From: Chryseobacterium sp. CY350
GTDB lineage: Bacteria > Bacteroidota > Bacteroidia > Flavobacteriales > Weeksellaceae
Direction: 5' to 3'
DNA: 64,000 nt
Assembly (NCBI RefSeq): GCF_027945075.1
Contig: NZ_CP116034.1
Location: 3,038,001-3,102,000, forward strand
Position 1 is the first letter of the stretch; the number at the start of each line of letters is the position of its first letter. Below, piece by piece: positions 37,928-47,876 of this stretch. Position numbers and translations under genes: made by a program. The notes beneath the pieces were generated by a model. It was not told the DNA's origin and made no database searches. It was given only the letters and a program-made list of their open reading frames with translations.

Positions 37928-38536
37928 ATGGCAAGATATATTGGACCAAAAACTAAGATTGCTAGAAAGTTTGGAGCTGCAATCTACGGAGACGATAAGA
38001 ACTTCGAAAAAAGAAAAAACCAACCGCCAGGACAACATGGTGTTAACAAAAGAAGAGGAGCAAAGAAATCTGAATACGCTGTCCAGTTAATGGAAAAGCA
38101 AAAAGCTAAATATACTTATGGTATTTTAGAAAGACAGTTTGCTAACTTATTTGAAAAAGCACACAGAAGTAAAGGTGTAACAGGTGAAGTATTATTACAG
38201 CTTTGCGAATCAAGATTGGATAACGTTGTTTACAGATTAGGTTTTGCTAAAACTAGAGCTGGAGCAAGACAGTTGACTTCTCACAGACACATCACAGTGA
38301 ATGGTGAGATCCTTAACATTCCTTCTTATTTGGTAAAAGCAGGTGATGTAATCGCTGTAAGAGAGAAATCAAAATCTCTTGAAGTAATTACTGATTCTTT
38401 AGCTTCTAAAGCAAATTACGAGTGGTTACAATTCAACGATGAGAAAAAGCAAGGTACTTTCGTATCTGCTCCAGAGAGAATCCAAATTCCGGAAGACATC
38501 AAGGAACAGCTTATCGTCGAACTTTACTCTAAATAA
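37928..38536 (+). CDS. rpsD: 30S ribosomal protein S4
   Basis: 202 residues. S4 starts 30S assembly. [16 protein letters not shown] and the S4 RNA-binding motif ([23 protein letters not shown]) are present. No zinc-cysteine N-terminus. Confidence 0.98.
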   Translation: MARYIGPKTKIARKFGAAIYGDDKNFEKRKNQPPGQHGVNKRRGAKKSEYAVQLMEKQKAKYTYGILERQFANLFEKAHRSKGVTGEVLLQLCESRLDNVVYRLGFAKTRAGARQLTSHRHITVNGEILNIPSYLVKAGDVIAVREKSKSLEVITDSLASKANYEWLQFNDEKKQGTFVSAPERIQIPEDIKEQLIVELYSK

Positions 38537-38569
38537 TTTTTTAATCAAATTTTTGCTCAACCCAATAAT

Positions 38570-39565
38570 ATGGCAATTTTACAATTCATAAAACCCGATA
38601 AAGTAATTCTACTTAACTCTGATGAATTTAAAGGTCAATTCGAATTCAGACCTTTAGAACCAGGTTTCGGGCTTACAATCGGTAATGCTTTGAGAAGAGT
38701 GTTGCTTTCTTCTCTGGAAGGATATGCTATTTCATCTATCAAAATAGAAGGTGTAGAGCACGAATTTTCAACGATTCCGGGAGTAATAGAAGACGTTACC
38801 GAAATTATTCTTAACCTTAAGCAGGTGAGATTAAAAGCTACGGCAGAAAACCAGACAAATGAGCAGGTTGTTGCCAAAGTTTCCGGTCAAACTGTAATTA
38901 CTGCTGGAGATTTAGGGAAGTCGATCAGCGGTTTTGAGATTCTTAATCCAGAATTGATGATCTGTAACCTAAACTCAGATGTAACTTTCGAAATTACGTT
39001 TAATATAGAAAAGGGAAGAGGGTATGTACCTTCTGATCTTAACAAGACAAACAATGCGCCTGTAGGTACTATTGCTATCGATTCTATTTTTACGCCAATT
39101 AAAAAAGTGCAGTACAGCATTGAAAATTATCGTGTAGAGCAAAAGACAGACTACGAAAAATTAGTATTAGATATTGAAACTGATGGTTCTATAAGCCCTC
39201 AGAATGCTTTAACTGAAGCTTCAAAGATATTGATTTATCACTTCATGTTATTCTCTGATGAGAGGATCACTTTGGAAACTGAAGCTGTAAAAGCATCTAT
39301 CCAATACGATGAAGAAACTCTTCACACTAGACAACTTCTTAAGTCTAAATTAGCAGATATGGATCTTTCTGTAAGAGCCCTTAACTGCTTGAAAGCTGCT
39401 GAAGTTGAAACATTGGGAGAATTGGTTTCTTACAGTAAGTCTGATTTGATGAAATTCAGAAATTTTGGTAAAAAATCTTTGACAGAACTAGAAGAATTAG
39501 TGCATTCAAAAGGTCTTAACTTCGGTTTCGACGTTGCAAAATATAAATTAGACGCTGATAATTAA
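38570..39565 (+). CDS. rpoA: RNA polymerase alpha subunit
   Basis: 331 residues. The N-terminal domain (about 1-230) dimerises and carries beta and beta'; the C-terminal domain (about 255-325) has [47 protein letters not shown]. Typical length. Confidence 0.98.
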   Translation: MAILQFIKPDKVILLNSDEFKGQFEFRPLEPGFGLTIGNALRRVLLSSLEGYAISSIKIEGVEHEFSTIPGVIEDVTEIILNLKQVRLKATAENQTNEQVVAKVSGQTVITAGDLGKSISGFEILNPELMICNLNSDVTFEITFNIEKGRGYVPSDLNKTNNAPVGTIAIDSIFTPIKKVQYSIENYRVEQKTDYEKLVLDIETDGSISPQNALTEASKILIYHFMLFSDERITLETEAVKASIQYDEETLHTRQLLKSKLADMDLSVRALNCLKAAEVETLGELVSYSKSDLMKFRNFGKKSLTELEELVHSKGLNFGFDVAKYKLDADN

Positions 39566-39571
39566 ATAATA

Positions 39572-40090
39572 ATGAGACACGGTAAAAAATTCAATCACTT
39601 AGGAAGAACAGCTTCTCACAGAAGCGCGTTACTTTCTAATATGGCTTGTTCTCTAATTGAGCATAAAAGAATCAACACTACTGTAGCTAAAGCGAAAGCT
39701 TTAAGAGTATATGTTGAACCTCTATTAACTAAAGCAAAAGAAGATACTACACACAACAGAAGAATTGTTTTTTCATATCTTCAAAGTAAAGAAGCGGTTA
39801 CTGAACTTTTCAGAACTGTAGCTCCGAAAATCGCTGAAAGAAACGGTGGTTATACGAGAATCATCAAGACTGGTTTCAGACAAGGTGATGCTGCAGATAC
39901 TGCTCTTATTGAGTTAGTTGATTTTAATGAGCTTTATAATCCTAATGCTGAGGAGAAAAAGACGACAAGAAGAAGTAGAAGATCTGCTTCTACTGCAAAA
40001 GTAGCTGTTGAAGCTCCTGCAGTAGAAGAAAAAGTTGAAGAGCCTAAGGCAGAAACAACTGATTCTACTGAAGAAAAAGCTGGTGAATAA
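39572..40090 (+). CDS. rplQ: 50S ribosomal protein L17 with acidic tail
   Basis: 172 residues. The L17 core ([24 protein letters not shown]) is followed by a ~45-residue low-complexity Arg/Ser then Ala/Glu/Lys-rich tail (from about residue 128), typical of Bacteroidota L17 and probably disordered. Last gene of the cluster. Confidence 0.97.
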   Translation: MRHGKKFNHLGRTASHRSALLSNMACSLIEHKRINTTVAKAKALRVYVEPLLTKAKEDTTHNRRIVFSYLQSKEAVTELFRTVAPKIAERNGGYTRIIKTGFRQGDAADTALIELVDFNELYNPNAEEKKTTRRSRRSASTAKVAVEAPAVEEKVEEPKAETTDSTEEKAGE

Positions 40091-40108
40091 TTTTCATTCA
40101 GATATATA

Positions 40109-40140
40109 AAAAACCGCTCAGAAAACTGAGCGGTTTTTTT
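40109..40140. terminator. Bidirectional terminator after rplQ
   Basis: Stem AAACCGCTCAG / CTGAGCGGTTT, 11 bp, AAAA loop, A-run on one side and T-run on the other. Confidence 0.93.
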
Positions 40141-40146
40141 GTGTCT

Positions 40147-40572
40147 TTATATTTTTGTTTTTACCAACTCTATGATGTTTTCTCCTTGATGTAAAATCAA
40201 ACTGTCACCTTTTGCAGTGGCTTTCATTTCACCTTTTTCATAAGTAGTTTCAGTTCCGGTAGATTTTACTTTATCAAGGATAAATGTTTTTTTATTACTC
40301 GTGATAGTAACATTGCTCGCTTCGGGATCGTAGTTATAAACAACTTTTACTAAAGCTCCGTCGGTAGCTTTATAAACATAATCTGTCTTAATGCTTTTTT
40401 TACCATTAATATCAACATTATAGCCGACGGTAGAATCTATCTTTCCGTTGTCTGCAAGGATTACGTTTTCAGATGAATCACTATTTATGACACCTTTGTT
40501 CCCACTTTTTTTGTCGCAACTACTTAAGAATAAAGCGACAAATGATACAACTATCAGTATTTCTTTTTTCAT
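40147..40572 (-). CDS. MliC-like lipoprotein (putative lysozyme inhibitor fold)
   Basis: 141 residues. Lipoprotein signal ending LSSC (Cys19). The mature part has the pattern TDYVYKATDGALVKVVYNYDPEASNVTITSN...YEKGEMKATAKGDSLILHQG, similar to the C-type lysozyme inhibitor MliC beta-barrel but without clear active loops, so the link is tentative. It diverges from the response-regulator operon; the 165-base gap between holds three inverted repeats. Possibly under the same two-component control. Confidence 0.6.
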   Translation of the reverse strand: MKKEILIVVSFVALFLSSCDKKSGNKGVINSDSSENVILADNGKIDSTVGYNVDINGKKSIKTDYVYKATDGALVKVVYNYDPEASNVTITSNKKTFILDKVKSTGTETTYEKGEMKATAKGDSLILHQGENIIELVKTKI

Positions 40573-40591
40573 TTATTATTTTTTGAAAATT

Positions 40592-40608
40592 ATTAATTCG
40601 AAATTAAT
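40592..40608. repeat. Inverted repeat ATTAATT-CGA-AATTAAT
   Basis: Perfect 7-bp arms around 3 bases, in the divergent region between the MliC-like gene and the response regulator. AT-rich, so it could be chance. Confidence 0.4.
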
Positions 40609-40609
40609 C

Positions 40610-40623
40610 TTCTGTATACAGAA
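40610..40623. repeat. Perfect palindrome TTCTGTATACAGAA
   Basis: 14-bp palindrome next to the preceding inverted repeat, just upstream of the MliC-like gene on its strand. Candidate operator. Confidence 0.45.
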
Positions 40624-40683
40624 ATTTCGTTAAATTTAATAAAAACTAAAAACAAACCAATACCTGAAAACTCGAATTTTAAA

Positions 40684-40732
40684 AATTACACAAAAGTGTA
40701 ATTGTTTTTCCCTTGTTTTCTGTTGAATTTTG
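40684..40732 (+). promoter_or_regulatory. Promoter and operator-like repeat of the two-component operon
   Basis: AATTACAC-AAAA-GTGTAATT (40684-40703) is a perfect inverted repeat. Its right half runs into GTGTAATTG, then 20 bases, then GAATTTTG (40725-40732), a -7-like element. The same GTGTAATTG-N20-GAAnTTTG layout recurs before the gene at 43477. Transcription would start near 40738. Confidence 0.6.
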
Positions 40733-40752
40733 TTCTAATGAAATCATCAGAC

Positions 40753-41385
40753 ATGAGCATTTCTATAGCCATAGTAGAAGACGAAAAGAACTACAACAAT
40801 GCGTTGAAGAAAGTGGTCGATTACCAAACAGATATGAAGGTAATCGCACAGTTCTTTGACGGAAATACTGCGCTCAAAAGTTTATCAGATTATTCTCCCG
40901 ATGTTGTGATGATGGATATCCAACTTCAGGATATGCTTGGCATTGACATTATTGTAAAGTTGAAAATGAAGATGCCAAATACTCAATTTATCATGTGTAC
41001 AAGCTTTGAAAATGACGAAATGATATTTAATTCCCTAAAAGCCGGTGCAATGGGATATTTAATCAAAGGCGAAAGTATGGATAAAATTCTAACATCAATC
41101 CGGGATGTTTATAATGGTGGTGCTCCTATGAGTTTTTCAATTGCAAGAAGAGTTTTAACTCATTTTGAAAGGAAAATAATTGAAGTTAAAAATTTCGAAG
41201 AGCTTACAAAACGTGAAACCGAAATTGTAGAACTATTATCTCAGGGACTTTTATACAAAGAAATTGCAGATAAAATATTTATCAGTATAGATACCGTAAA
41301 AAAACACGTAGGAAACATCTACAGAAAGCTTCATGTAAATAACAAAGTGGAAGCTATTAATAAATTTAACCATTTTAAAAACTAA
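40753..41385 (+). CDS. NarL/FixJ-type response regulator
   Basis: 210 residues from ATG 40753 (MSISIAIVEDE); ATG 40738 would be leaderless given the promoter. Receiver domain 1-125 with acidic pocket Glu9-Asp10-Glu11, phospho-accepting Asp55 (VVMMDIQLQDM) and Lys in YLIKGES. LuxR-type HTH at about 140-205 (LTKRETEIVELLSQGLLYKEIADKIFISIDTVKKHVGNIYRKLHV). Its cognate kinase is probably the histidine kinase two genes downstream in the same unit. It may bind the AATTACAC/GTGTAATT repeat; that is inference. Confidence 0.93.
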   Translation: MSISIAIVEDEKNYNNALKKVVDYQTDMKVIAQFFDGNTALKSLSDYSPDVVMMDIQLQDMLGIDIIVKLKMKMPNTQFIMCTSFENDEMIFNSLKAGAMGYLIKGESMDKILTSIRDVYNGGAPMSFSIARRVLTHFERKIIEVKNFEELTKRETEIVELLSQGLLYKEIADKIFISIDTVKKHVGNIYRKLHVNNKVEAINKFNHFKN

Positions 41386-41390
41386 GAATT

Positions 41391-41984
41391 ATGGAAAAAA
41401 ATAAGTTATTACAACTAATTGAAAGTGGATACACTCTCACAGAATTTAAAAAAGGAGATATATTCTTTGCTTTAAGAGCACCAATAGATTGTAGCAAGGG
41501 AGATGATATGATAACATCCTTCGATACTCGATTCCCTAATTATAAAGAAAAAGTATTTACTTTGACTAAGGAATTGATGAAAGATCTTAAAGGAAGAAAA
41601 AGAGACCTGGAGATTCATTTTATAGATGATGGAAATGGGATTGATCTTGCGTATCACCATCAAGATGAAACTTATTGCTATGTAAATAAAACTCCGAACG
41701 TAGTAATAAACTTTCAAGATGCAGTTGCTAAATTTAAAAATGATCATAAAACTAATCTACTTGTTGATGTGAAAAACCTTAGCTGTCCTGATTTTATTGT
41801 AATTCCGGTTAGCGATCTTAATGAATTTAATGACGCATCACATCATCGTGCAGAGTTTTGCCTTTCGATTTGTAATTCAAAAGGAGAGCCTCGTAGAGAG
41901 AATAGAGTGAGTTTGGTAATGAAATATATAGACTCAGGAAATAATGTAAAAATGTGCTTTGATACCTTCGATCCCCACCCTTAA
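41391..41984 (+). CDS. Soluble protein of unknown function in the two-component operon
   Basis: 197 residues, no signal peptide or transmembrane segment, mixed alpha/beta with several Cys and many Lys/Asp. No family recognised. It begins 5 bases after the response regulator and ends 5 bases before the membrane protein gene, so it belongs to the operon. A cytosolic effector or modulator of the kinase is a possibility without direct evidence. Confidence 0.7.
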   Translation: MEKNKLLQLIESGYTLTEFKKGDIFFALRAPIDCSKGDDMITSFDTRFPNYKEKVFTLTKELMKDLKGRKRDLEIHFIDDGNGIDLAYHHQDETYCYVNKTPNVVINFQDAVAKFKNDHKTNLLVDVKNLSCPDFIVIPVSDLNEFNDASHHRAEFCLSICNSKGEPRRENRVSLVMKYIDSGNNVKMCFDTFDPHP

Positions 41985-41989
41985 TAGGT

Positions 41990-42559
41990 ATGTACGAAAT
42001 TTATTTAGTTATACTATTTTTTTGCCTTGTTTTATCTTTTATAAATGAAGTCGCAAGGTGTAAATATTTGGGGATTTATTTTATAGTCGCTTTTATTTCA
42101 GAATTATTGATTTACTTTGAAATTTTAAATAGAAATAATTATGATTGGTTAAATGTACTTTATACGGTATTTTTTTGTTGGTATTATCTGATAGAATTTT
42201 TAAAAAAAAGTGAATTAATATTTGTCACTCTTATTTTACTTATAGTTGGTTATTTATTTATAAATGAAAGACAAAACTTAGTAATCATTCAAGCGTCTGT
42301 GTATATATTAGTAACTGCAAACTGGTTTTATAGACAAGTGAAAAGCACAAATGAAGTACCAATTTACAAGAAATTAAACTTTTGGATCAGTACAAGCTTG
42401 TTATTGTGGAGCTGCGTTTATATATTTCGAATATTACCATCCTATTTTTTTGCACATGAAGACATAAATTTTTTAGAAAATACAATTAATATAATTTATC
42501 AATCTATGGTTATTTTAAGCTATTTAATATTTTTAAAAGGACTTTGTTGTAAACAATGA
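41990..42559 (+). CDS. Polytopic membrane protein, putative sensor component
   Basis: 189 residues with about five to six transmembrane helices (roughly 2-20, 24-43, 52-70, 74-90, 93-112, 128-146, 160-183). No catalytic motif and no recognised family. Its end overlaps the histidine kinase start by 4 bases (ATGA), so the two are translationally coupled. As the kinase has almost no extracellular part, this protein may supply the sensing membrane domain; that is an inference from gene order. Confidence 0.75.
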   Translation: MYEIYLVILFFCLVLSFINEVARCKYLGIYFIVAFISELLIYFEILNRNNYDWLNVLYTVFFCWYYLIEFLKKSELIFVTLILLIVGYLFINERQNLVIIQASVYILVTANWFYRQVKSTNEVPIYKKLNFWISTSLLLWSCVYIFRILPSYFFAHEDINFLENTINIIYQSMVILSYLIFLKGLCCKQ

Positions 42560-43344
42560 AAGAACTTCCTTTTGAAATAAAACTTACATATACCATTGCA
42601 ATGATTGTGATGATATTTTTTATTGGCTTCATAATTTTTATAATTCTTATGTACAACAAAAAACAACTGTTATACATAAAAGAAAAACAACTCCAAGAAT
42701 CAGAATACCAAAACCAACTCCTCCAAAAAGAACTCGAAAAGCAAAAATCAATAGAAAAAGAGCGTGAACGAATTTCTCACGATATGCACGATGATCTTGG
42801 GGCAGGGATTTCCGCAATAAAACTTCAGGCAGAATTTCTGAAACAAAAGGCTGAAGATGAAGATTTGAAAACGGATATCAGCGAACTTCTGAAAACTTCC
42901 GAAGAAATGAATATTTCTATGCGCGAAATGCTTTGGAGTTTACATTCTGAAAATGATACCGTCCAAAGCTTTGTAGATTATTCTAAAATTTATGCGGAAG
43001 GCTTTTTGAAGAAGACAGAGTTGGAATTAAAGTTTGTAAACGATGTGAAAAACCCCGTTCTCCCAATATCTACAGAACTTAGAAGAAATATGTTTCTTTG
43101 TCTCAAAGAGTCACTCAATAACGCGTATAAGTATTCGGGCGGTAATCAACTAGAAATTTCGTTTAGATTGAATGACGGTTTATTCATCATGGAAATCGCG
43201 GATAATGGTAAAGGATTTAGGAAAGAAAATGTTTGTGGCAACGGCCTTCGGAATATGGAAAGGCGGATGAAAGAATCCTCTGGCAGTTTTGAAATAATAT
43301 CCGGGGAAAAAGGAACATCTGTTTACTGTAAGATCAGTGTTTAA
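42556..43344 (+). CDS. NarX-type (HisKA_3) histidine kinase with a single membrane helix
   Basis: 262 residues. One transmembrane helix (about 11-33), a coiled coil (about 38-72), HisKA_3 dimerisation/phospho domain with His78 in ERISHDMHDDLGAGISAIKL, then an ATPase domain with N box LKESLNNAYKYSGG, MEIADNGKGF and GNGLRNMERRMKE. It lacks a periplasmic sensor domain, so it probably relies on the coupled membrane protein. Partner of the response regulator. A terminator follows 18 bases later. Confidence 0.93.
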   Translation: MKELPFEIKLTYTIAMIVMIFFIGFIIFIILMYNKKQLLYIKEKQLQESEYQNQLLQKELEKQKSIEKERERISHDMHDDLGAGISAIKLQAEFLKQKAEDEDLKTDISELLKTSEEMNISMREMLWSLHSENDTVQSFVDYSKIYAEGFLKKTELELKFVNDVKNPVLPISTELRRNMFLCLKESLNNAYKYSGGNQLEISFRLNDGLFIMEIADNGKGFRKENVCGNGLRNMERRMKESSGSFEIISGEKGTSVYCKISV

Positions 43345-43361
43345 AATTATTGTTAAAACAT

Positions 43362-43396
43362 AAAGTCAGCATCATGAAAATGGTGCTGACTTTTTT
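43362..43396 (+). terminator. Terminator after the histidine kinase
   Basis: AAGTCAGCATC / GGTGCTGACTT, 11 bp (one T-G pair), 8-base loop, then six T. Confidence 0.88.
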
Positions 43397-43414
43397 ATTG
43401 AAAATCACCCATTT

Positions 43415-43451
43415 GTGTAATTGACTTGCTTTGTTGATTGTCAGAAATTTG
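43415..43451 (+). promoter_or_regulatory. Second copy of the GTGTAATTG-N20-GAAnTTTG promoter
   Basis: GTGTAATTG at 43415-43423, 20 bases, then GAAATTTG at 43444-43451. The left half of the inverted repeat is degenerate here (AATCACCC against AATTACAC, 6 of 8). It drives the 43477-44595 unit. Confidence 0.6.
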
Positions 43452-43476
43452 AAGTATGAATTAAAAACTGATAACC

Positions 43477-43803
43477 ATGAAAACTACAATTAATAACAGT
43501 TTTGAAGACTTTAAAAAAACATTAAGCAACAGCATTGAACTGCAACAGGAATTTCAGACAGATCCGATAAAGGCACTGAACAATTTTGAGGTTAAAAATC
43601 CGAAAGAGACAGATTCCTGGATATACAGAATTATTGTTTTGATGCTTGGCTTGTCTATCATTGCAATTATAGTAGGATTAATACTCCTTGCGTTTTGGGA
43701 TCGCAGAAATCCAGACAGTCAACTGATAACCATTTTTGCTACAATTTCTTCCGGAGCAATAAGTGCTTTAGCCGGCCTTCTGGCTCCATCACCCAATAAA
43801 TAA
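43477..43803 (+). CDS. Small two-helix membrane protein with leader-peptide-like N-terminus
   Basis: 108 residues. N-terminal helix FEDFKKTLSNSIELQQEFQTDPIKALNNF (residues about 9-37) resembles the pattern of NHLP/Nif11-type leader regions, where a helix ends in F-x-x-D-P-x-x-A-L. Two transmembrane helices follow (about 49-70 and 82-101). It is first in a three-gene unit sharing its promoter layout with the two-component operon. No known family. The ATG at 43456 starts a two-codon ORF and was ignored. Confidence 0.7.
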   Translation: MKTTINNSFEDFKKTLSNSIELQQEFQTDPIKALNNFEVKNPKETDSWIYRIIVLMLGLSIIAIIVGLILLAFWDRRNPDSQLITIFATISSGAISALAGLLAPSPNK

Positions 43804-43828
43804 TACTAACTAAAAAAAATTATCAATC

Positions 43829-44032
43829 ATGAACGAAACTAAAATCCTCAGCTACATCTTAGAATGGAATACCAGTTCTAATGTTGGAAAAATTATTTTG
43901 GATCTTGAAGATGCGGAACCAAGATCTATTGAAAATTTAAATTTTGAAAAATTCAGTGCAATAACGAAAGTACTTGAAAAAAGTAATGCATGGATTAGAA
44001 ATAACAACATCATATATAATAAATTCTTATGA
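43829..44032 (+). CDS. Small soluble protein of unknown function
   Basis: 67 residues (MNETKILSYILEWN...NNNIIYNKFL), no signal or membrane segment, no family recognised. Its stop overlaps the next start by 4 bases (ATGA), supporting it as a real gene in the unit. Confidence 0.6.
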   Translation: MNETKILSYILEWNTSSNVGKIILDLEDAEPRSIENLNFEKFSAITKVLEKSNAWIRNNNIIYNKFL

Positions 44033-44595
44033 AAAATCTACTTTTATCAGCTATCATAGTGACACTTACTTCTTGTGGTGCTTTTCACAAAGCAACATTA
44101 GAAAAGTTAGAAAATACAAATTATCAGATGTCGTACGATGCGATGAGAAGGGGTACTGTATTAAGCATCAATAAAGACGGAGAGATCAACACGATTCTTT
44201 CTGAGGTGCAGCCGGATGCAGCAATAGCAAAAGCTACAGAAATTACCAGTAAAATTGCGGCCAACCTGGATGAGAAAAAGAATGTTTCTGTTGACCAAAT
44301 GACAAAAATAACTGAAACACTAACTAAGTTAGGAGAAAGAACTGCCCAGGTCAACATGCTTAGAGATGCATTGTATAGATTAGAAGAACATTGTGTTAAT
44401 TTTAAATCTCAATGTCTGGACGAGCGCTATTGGAATAGTTTCGACGGAGTCGTTAAGGCTATTACAAGTATAAAGCAATCTGAGGCTGTAGAAGCAGGAA
44501 ATGAAGCATTAAAAGCCGAGAAAGAATTGAAAAAAATTCAGGAGTTTAAAACGCTGTCGCCTGAAGATAAAGCAATATATTATAAAAGTAAATAG
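44029..44595 (+). CDS. Coiled-coil lipoprotein of unknown function
   Basis: 188 residues. Lipoprotein signal ending LTSC (Cys16). The mature part is mostly helical with heptad character (about 55-185) and few aromatics. Overlaps the upstream small ORF by 4 bases. Last gene of the unit that shares a promoter layout with the response-regulator operon. Function unknown. Confidence 0.75.
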   Translation: MKNLLLSAIIVTLTSCGAFHKATLEKLENTNYQMSYDAMRRGTVLSINKDGEINTILSEVQPDAAIAKATEITSKIAANLDEKKNVSVDQMTKITETLTKLGERTAQVNMLRDALYRLEEHCVNFKSQCLDERYWNSFDGVVKAITSIKQSEAVEAGNEALKAEKELKKIQEFKTLSPEDKAIYYKSK

Positions 44596-44618
44596 TAACA
44601 ATTTTCATTTAATACTCG

Positions 44619-44643
44619 ATCTCCATGTAAAATGGAGATTTTT
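44619..44643 (+). terminator. Terminator after the coiled-coil lipoprotein
   Basis: ATCTCCAT / ATGGAGAT, 8 bp, 5-base loop, then a short T-run. Confidence 0.7.
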
Positions 44644-44764
44644 ATGTATGTAAATCATCAAAGAGCGTTTACATATAGCAATAAGATTATTAAAATTAAC
44701 TAAAATTTAACTTTCAAACTATCAATTAAAATCTACAGTATAATGCAAAAACTTATTTTTTCAT

Positions 44765-44772
44765 TAAATTTG
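44765..44772 (+). promoter_or_regulatory. -7 promoter element before eno
   Basis: TAAATTTG, 23 bases before the eno start; no clear -33. The rest of the 200-base gap upstream is AT-rich without a gene. Confidence 0.45.
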
Positions 44773-44777
44773 TCTGA

Positions 44778-46088
<1,311 letters not shown>

Positions 46089-46098
46089 AATAAAATAA

Positions 46099-46134
46099 AA
46101 AAAACAGCAAACTTTTTTAGTATTGCTGTTTTTT
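46099..46134 (+). terminator. Terminator after eno
   Basis: AAAACAGCAA / TTGCTGTTTT, 10 bp, 13-base loop, T-run. Confidence 0.75.
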
Positions 46135-46169
46135 GTGTATTTTTAAGAAATTTAAATAAAATATATATA

Positions 46170-47456
46170 ATGTCAGACAACAAAGTTATATTGAATTATG
46201 ACGGTAATTCGTATGAATATCCTATCGTAGATAGTACAATCGGAGACAGAGGAATAGATATTTCAAAATTAAGAGACCAAACGGGTCTTATTACCTTAGA
46301 TTTAGGGTACAAAAATACAGGTGCTACATTAAGCGAGATTACTTATCTTGATGGTGACCAGGGAGAATTATTCTACAGAGGTTATCCTATCGAGCAGATA
46401 GCTGAAAAATCAAATTTCACTGAAGTAATGTATCTTTTGTTGCACGGCGATTTACCTACAACAGAGCAATTCAATACCTTCAACGGTAATATTAAAAAAT
46501 ATAATTTCGTAGCAGAGGAGATGAAAAAAATCATCGATGCATTCCCTCGTTCTGCCCACCCAATGGGAGTTTTGTCTTCTCTTACTTCTGCTTTGACGGC
46601 TTTTAATCCTAAAGCTGTTAATGTAAACTCAAAAGAAGAGATGGATCTGGCTGCAGAATTATTGATTGCTAAATTTGCTCATCTTGCAGCTTGGACTTAC
46701 AGAAAAACTCTAGGCTTACCGCTTAACCACGGTGATAACAGTCTTAATTATGTAGAGAATTTCTACAAAATGTCATTCAGACAACCGAACGAAGAATTCG
46801 AAATCAACCCTGTAGTTGTTGATGCTTTAGATAAATTATTAATTCTTCATGCTGATCATGAGCAAAACTGTTCTACATCTACTGTAAGAATGGTTGGTTC
46901 TGCTCATACAGGTCTTTTTGCTTCAGTTTCTGCGGGTATTTCTGCACTTTGGGGTCCGCTTCACGGTGGTGCAAACCAGGCAGTAATCGAAATGCTTGAA
47001 TTAATTGAAAAAGATGGCGGAGACGTTAATAAATGGGTTGCTAAAGCAAAAGATAAAAACGACAGCTTCCGTTTGATGGGCTTCGGACACAGAGTTTACA
47101 AAAACTTTGACCCTAGAGCAAAAATCATCAAAAAAGCTGCTGATGATTTGTTACTTGCGTTAGGAATCGAAGACAAAGCGTTGGAAATTGCAATGCAGTT
47201 AGAAAAAGTGGCTTTGGAAGACGAATATTTCATCGAAAGAAAATTATATCCAAATGTAGATTTCTATTCTGGAATTATTTACAGAGCATTAGGGATTCCT
47301 ACAGAAATGTTTACCGTAATGTTCGCATTGGGAAGACTACCTGGATGGATCGCTCAGTGGAAAGAAATGAGACTGAAAGGAGATCCTATCGGAAGACCAA
47401 GACAGGTTTACCAAGGAGCTCAAAAAAGAGATTATATTGATATTGCAAACAGATAA
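46170..47456 (+). CDS. gltA: Citrate synthase (type II)
   Basis: 428 residues. Joins acetyl-CoA and oxaloacetate in the TCA cycle. Signature residues: HADHEQNCSTSTVR with the substrate-binding His, GFGHRVYKNFDPRA with the CoA-binding His, and a catalytic Asp downstream (NVDFYSG). The N-terminal extension is the long-form hexameric/NADH-sensitive type. Terminator follows. Confidence 0.98.
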   Translation: MSDNKVILNYDGNSYEYPIVDSTIGDRGIDISKLRDQTGLITLDLGYKNTGATLSEITYLDGDQGELFYRGYPIEQIAEKSNFTEVMYLLLHGDLPTTEQFNTFNGNIKKYNFVAEEMKKIIDAFPRSAHPMGVLSSLTSALTAFNPKAVNVNSKEEMDLAAELLIAKFAHLAAWTYRKTLGLPLNHGDNSLNYVENFYKMSFRQPNEEFEINPVVVDALDKLLILHADHEQNCSTSTVRMVGSAHTGLFASVSAGISALWGPLHGGANQAVIEMLELIEKDGGDVNKWVAKAKDKNDSFRLMGFGHRVYKNFDPRAKIIKKAADDLLLALGIEDKALEIAMQLEKVALEDEYFIERKLYPNVDFYSGIIYRALGIPTEMFTVMFALGRLPGWIAQWKEMRLKGDPIGRPRQVYQGAQKRDYIDIANR

Positions 47457-47473
47457 TCTTATTTTAAATATTT

Positions 47474-47505
47474 AAAAATCCCAAAGTTTACTTTGGGATT
47501 TTTTT
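47474..47505 (+). terminator. Terminator after gltA
   Basis: AAATCCCAAAG / CTTTGGGATTT, 11 bp, TTTA loop, T-run. Confidence 0.92.
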
Positions 47506-47840
47506 GTGACTTATATGAGATAAATTACGCTGTTAACTGACAATCTTTAGCAGTTGTTGCTTTATTCAAATAATTCAAATATTAAAATAAACTGTCCTTT
47601 AATGTAGTACTTAGAATATGTTTTTCGGTAAACCAAAATGAAAGGCCAGAAGGAATTTATTCTAAATGATAGCAAGATTGGTCATTATTACTTTAATAGT
47701 TTTATCGTTTAGTTTTAAAAATAGATGCTTAATTTACATACTAAAACACTTGATCTGTAACTAAAATTTGCGGATATTTTGCAATACTTACATTTGAAAT
47801 AACAGTAATTAGTGATCTTATTTTTATTAAAAATTAAATT
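47506..47840. other. Gene-free AT-rich stretch
   Basis: About 335 bases between the gltA terminator and the amidinotransferase promoter. No ORF of note, no tRNA, no clear repeat or terminator seen. Confidence 0.6.
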
Positions 47841-47870
47841 TTTGACTTCGAGCGCGTTTCATTATATTTG
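47841..47870 (+). promoter_or_regulatory. Promoter of the amidinotransferase/ctlX region
   Basis: TTTG at 47841-47844 and TATATTTG at 47863-47870, spacing 18. Transcription would begin near 47876, at the leader ORF start. Confidence 0.65.
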
Positions 47871-47876
47871 TGGCTC

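Noticed and set aside
43456..43464. ATG at 43456 as start of the leader-like membrane protein unit
   Set aside because: The frame stops after two codons; the real start is 43477.
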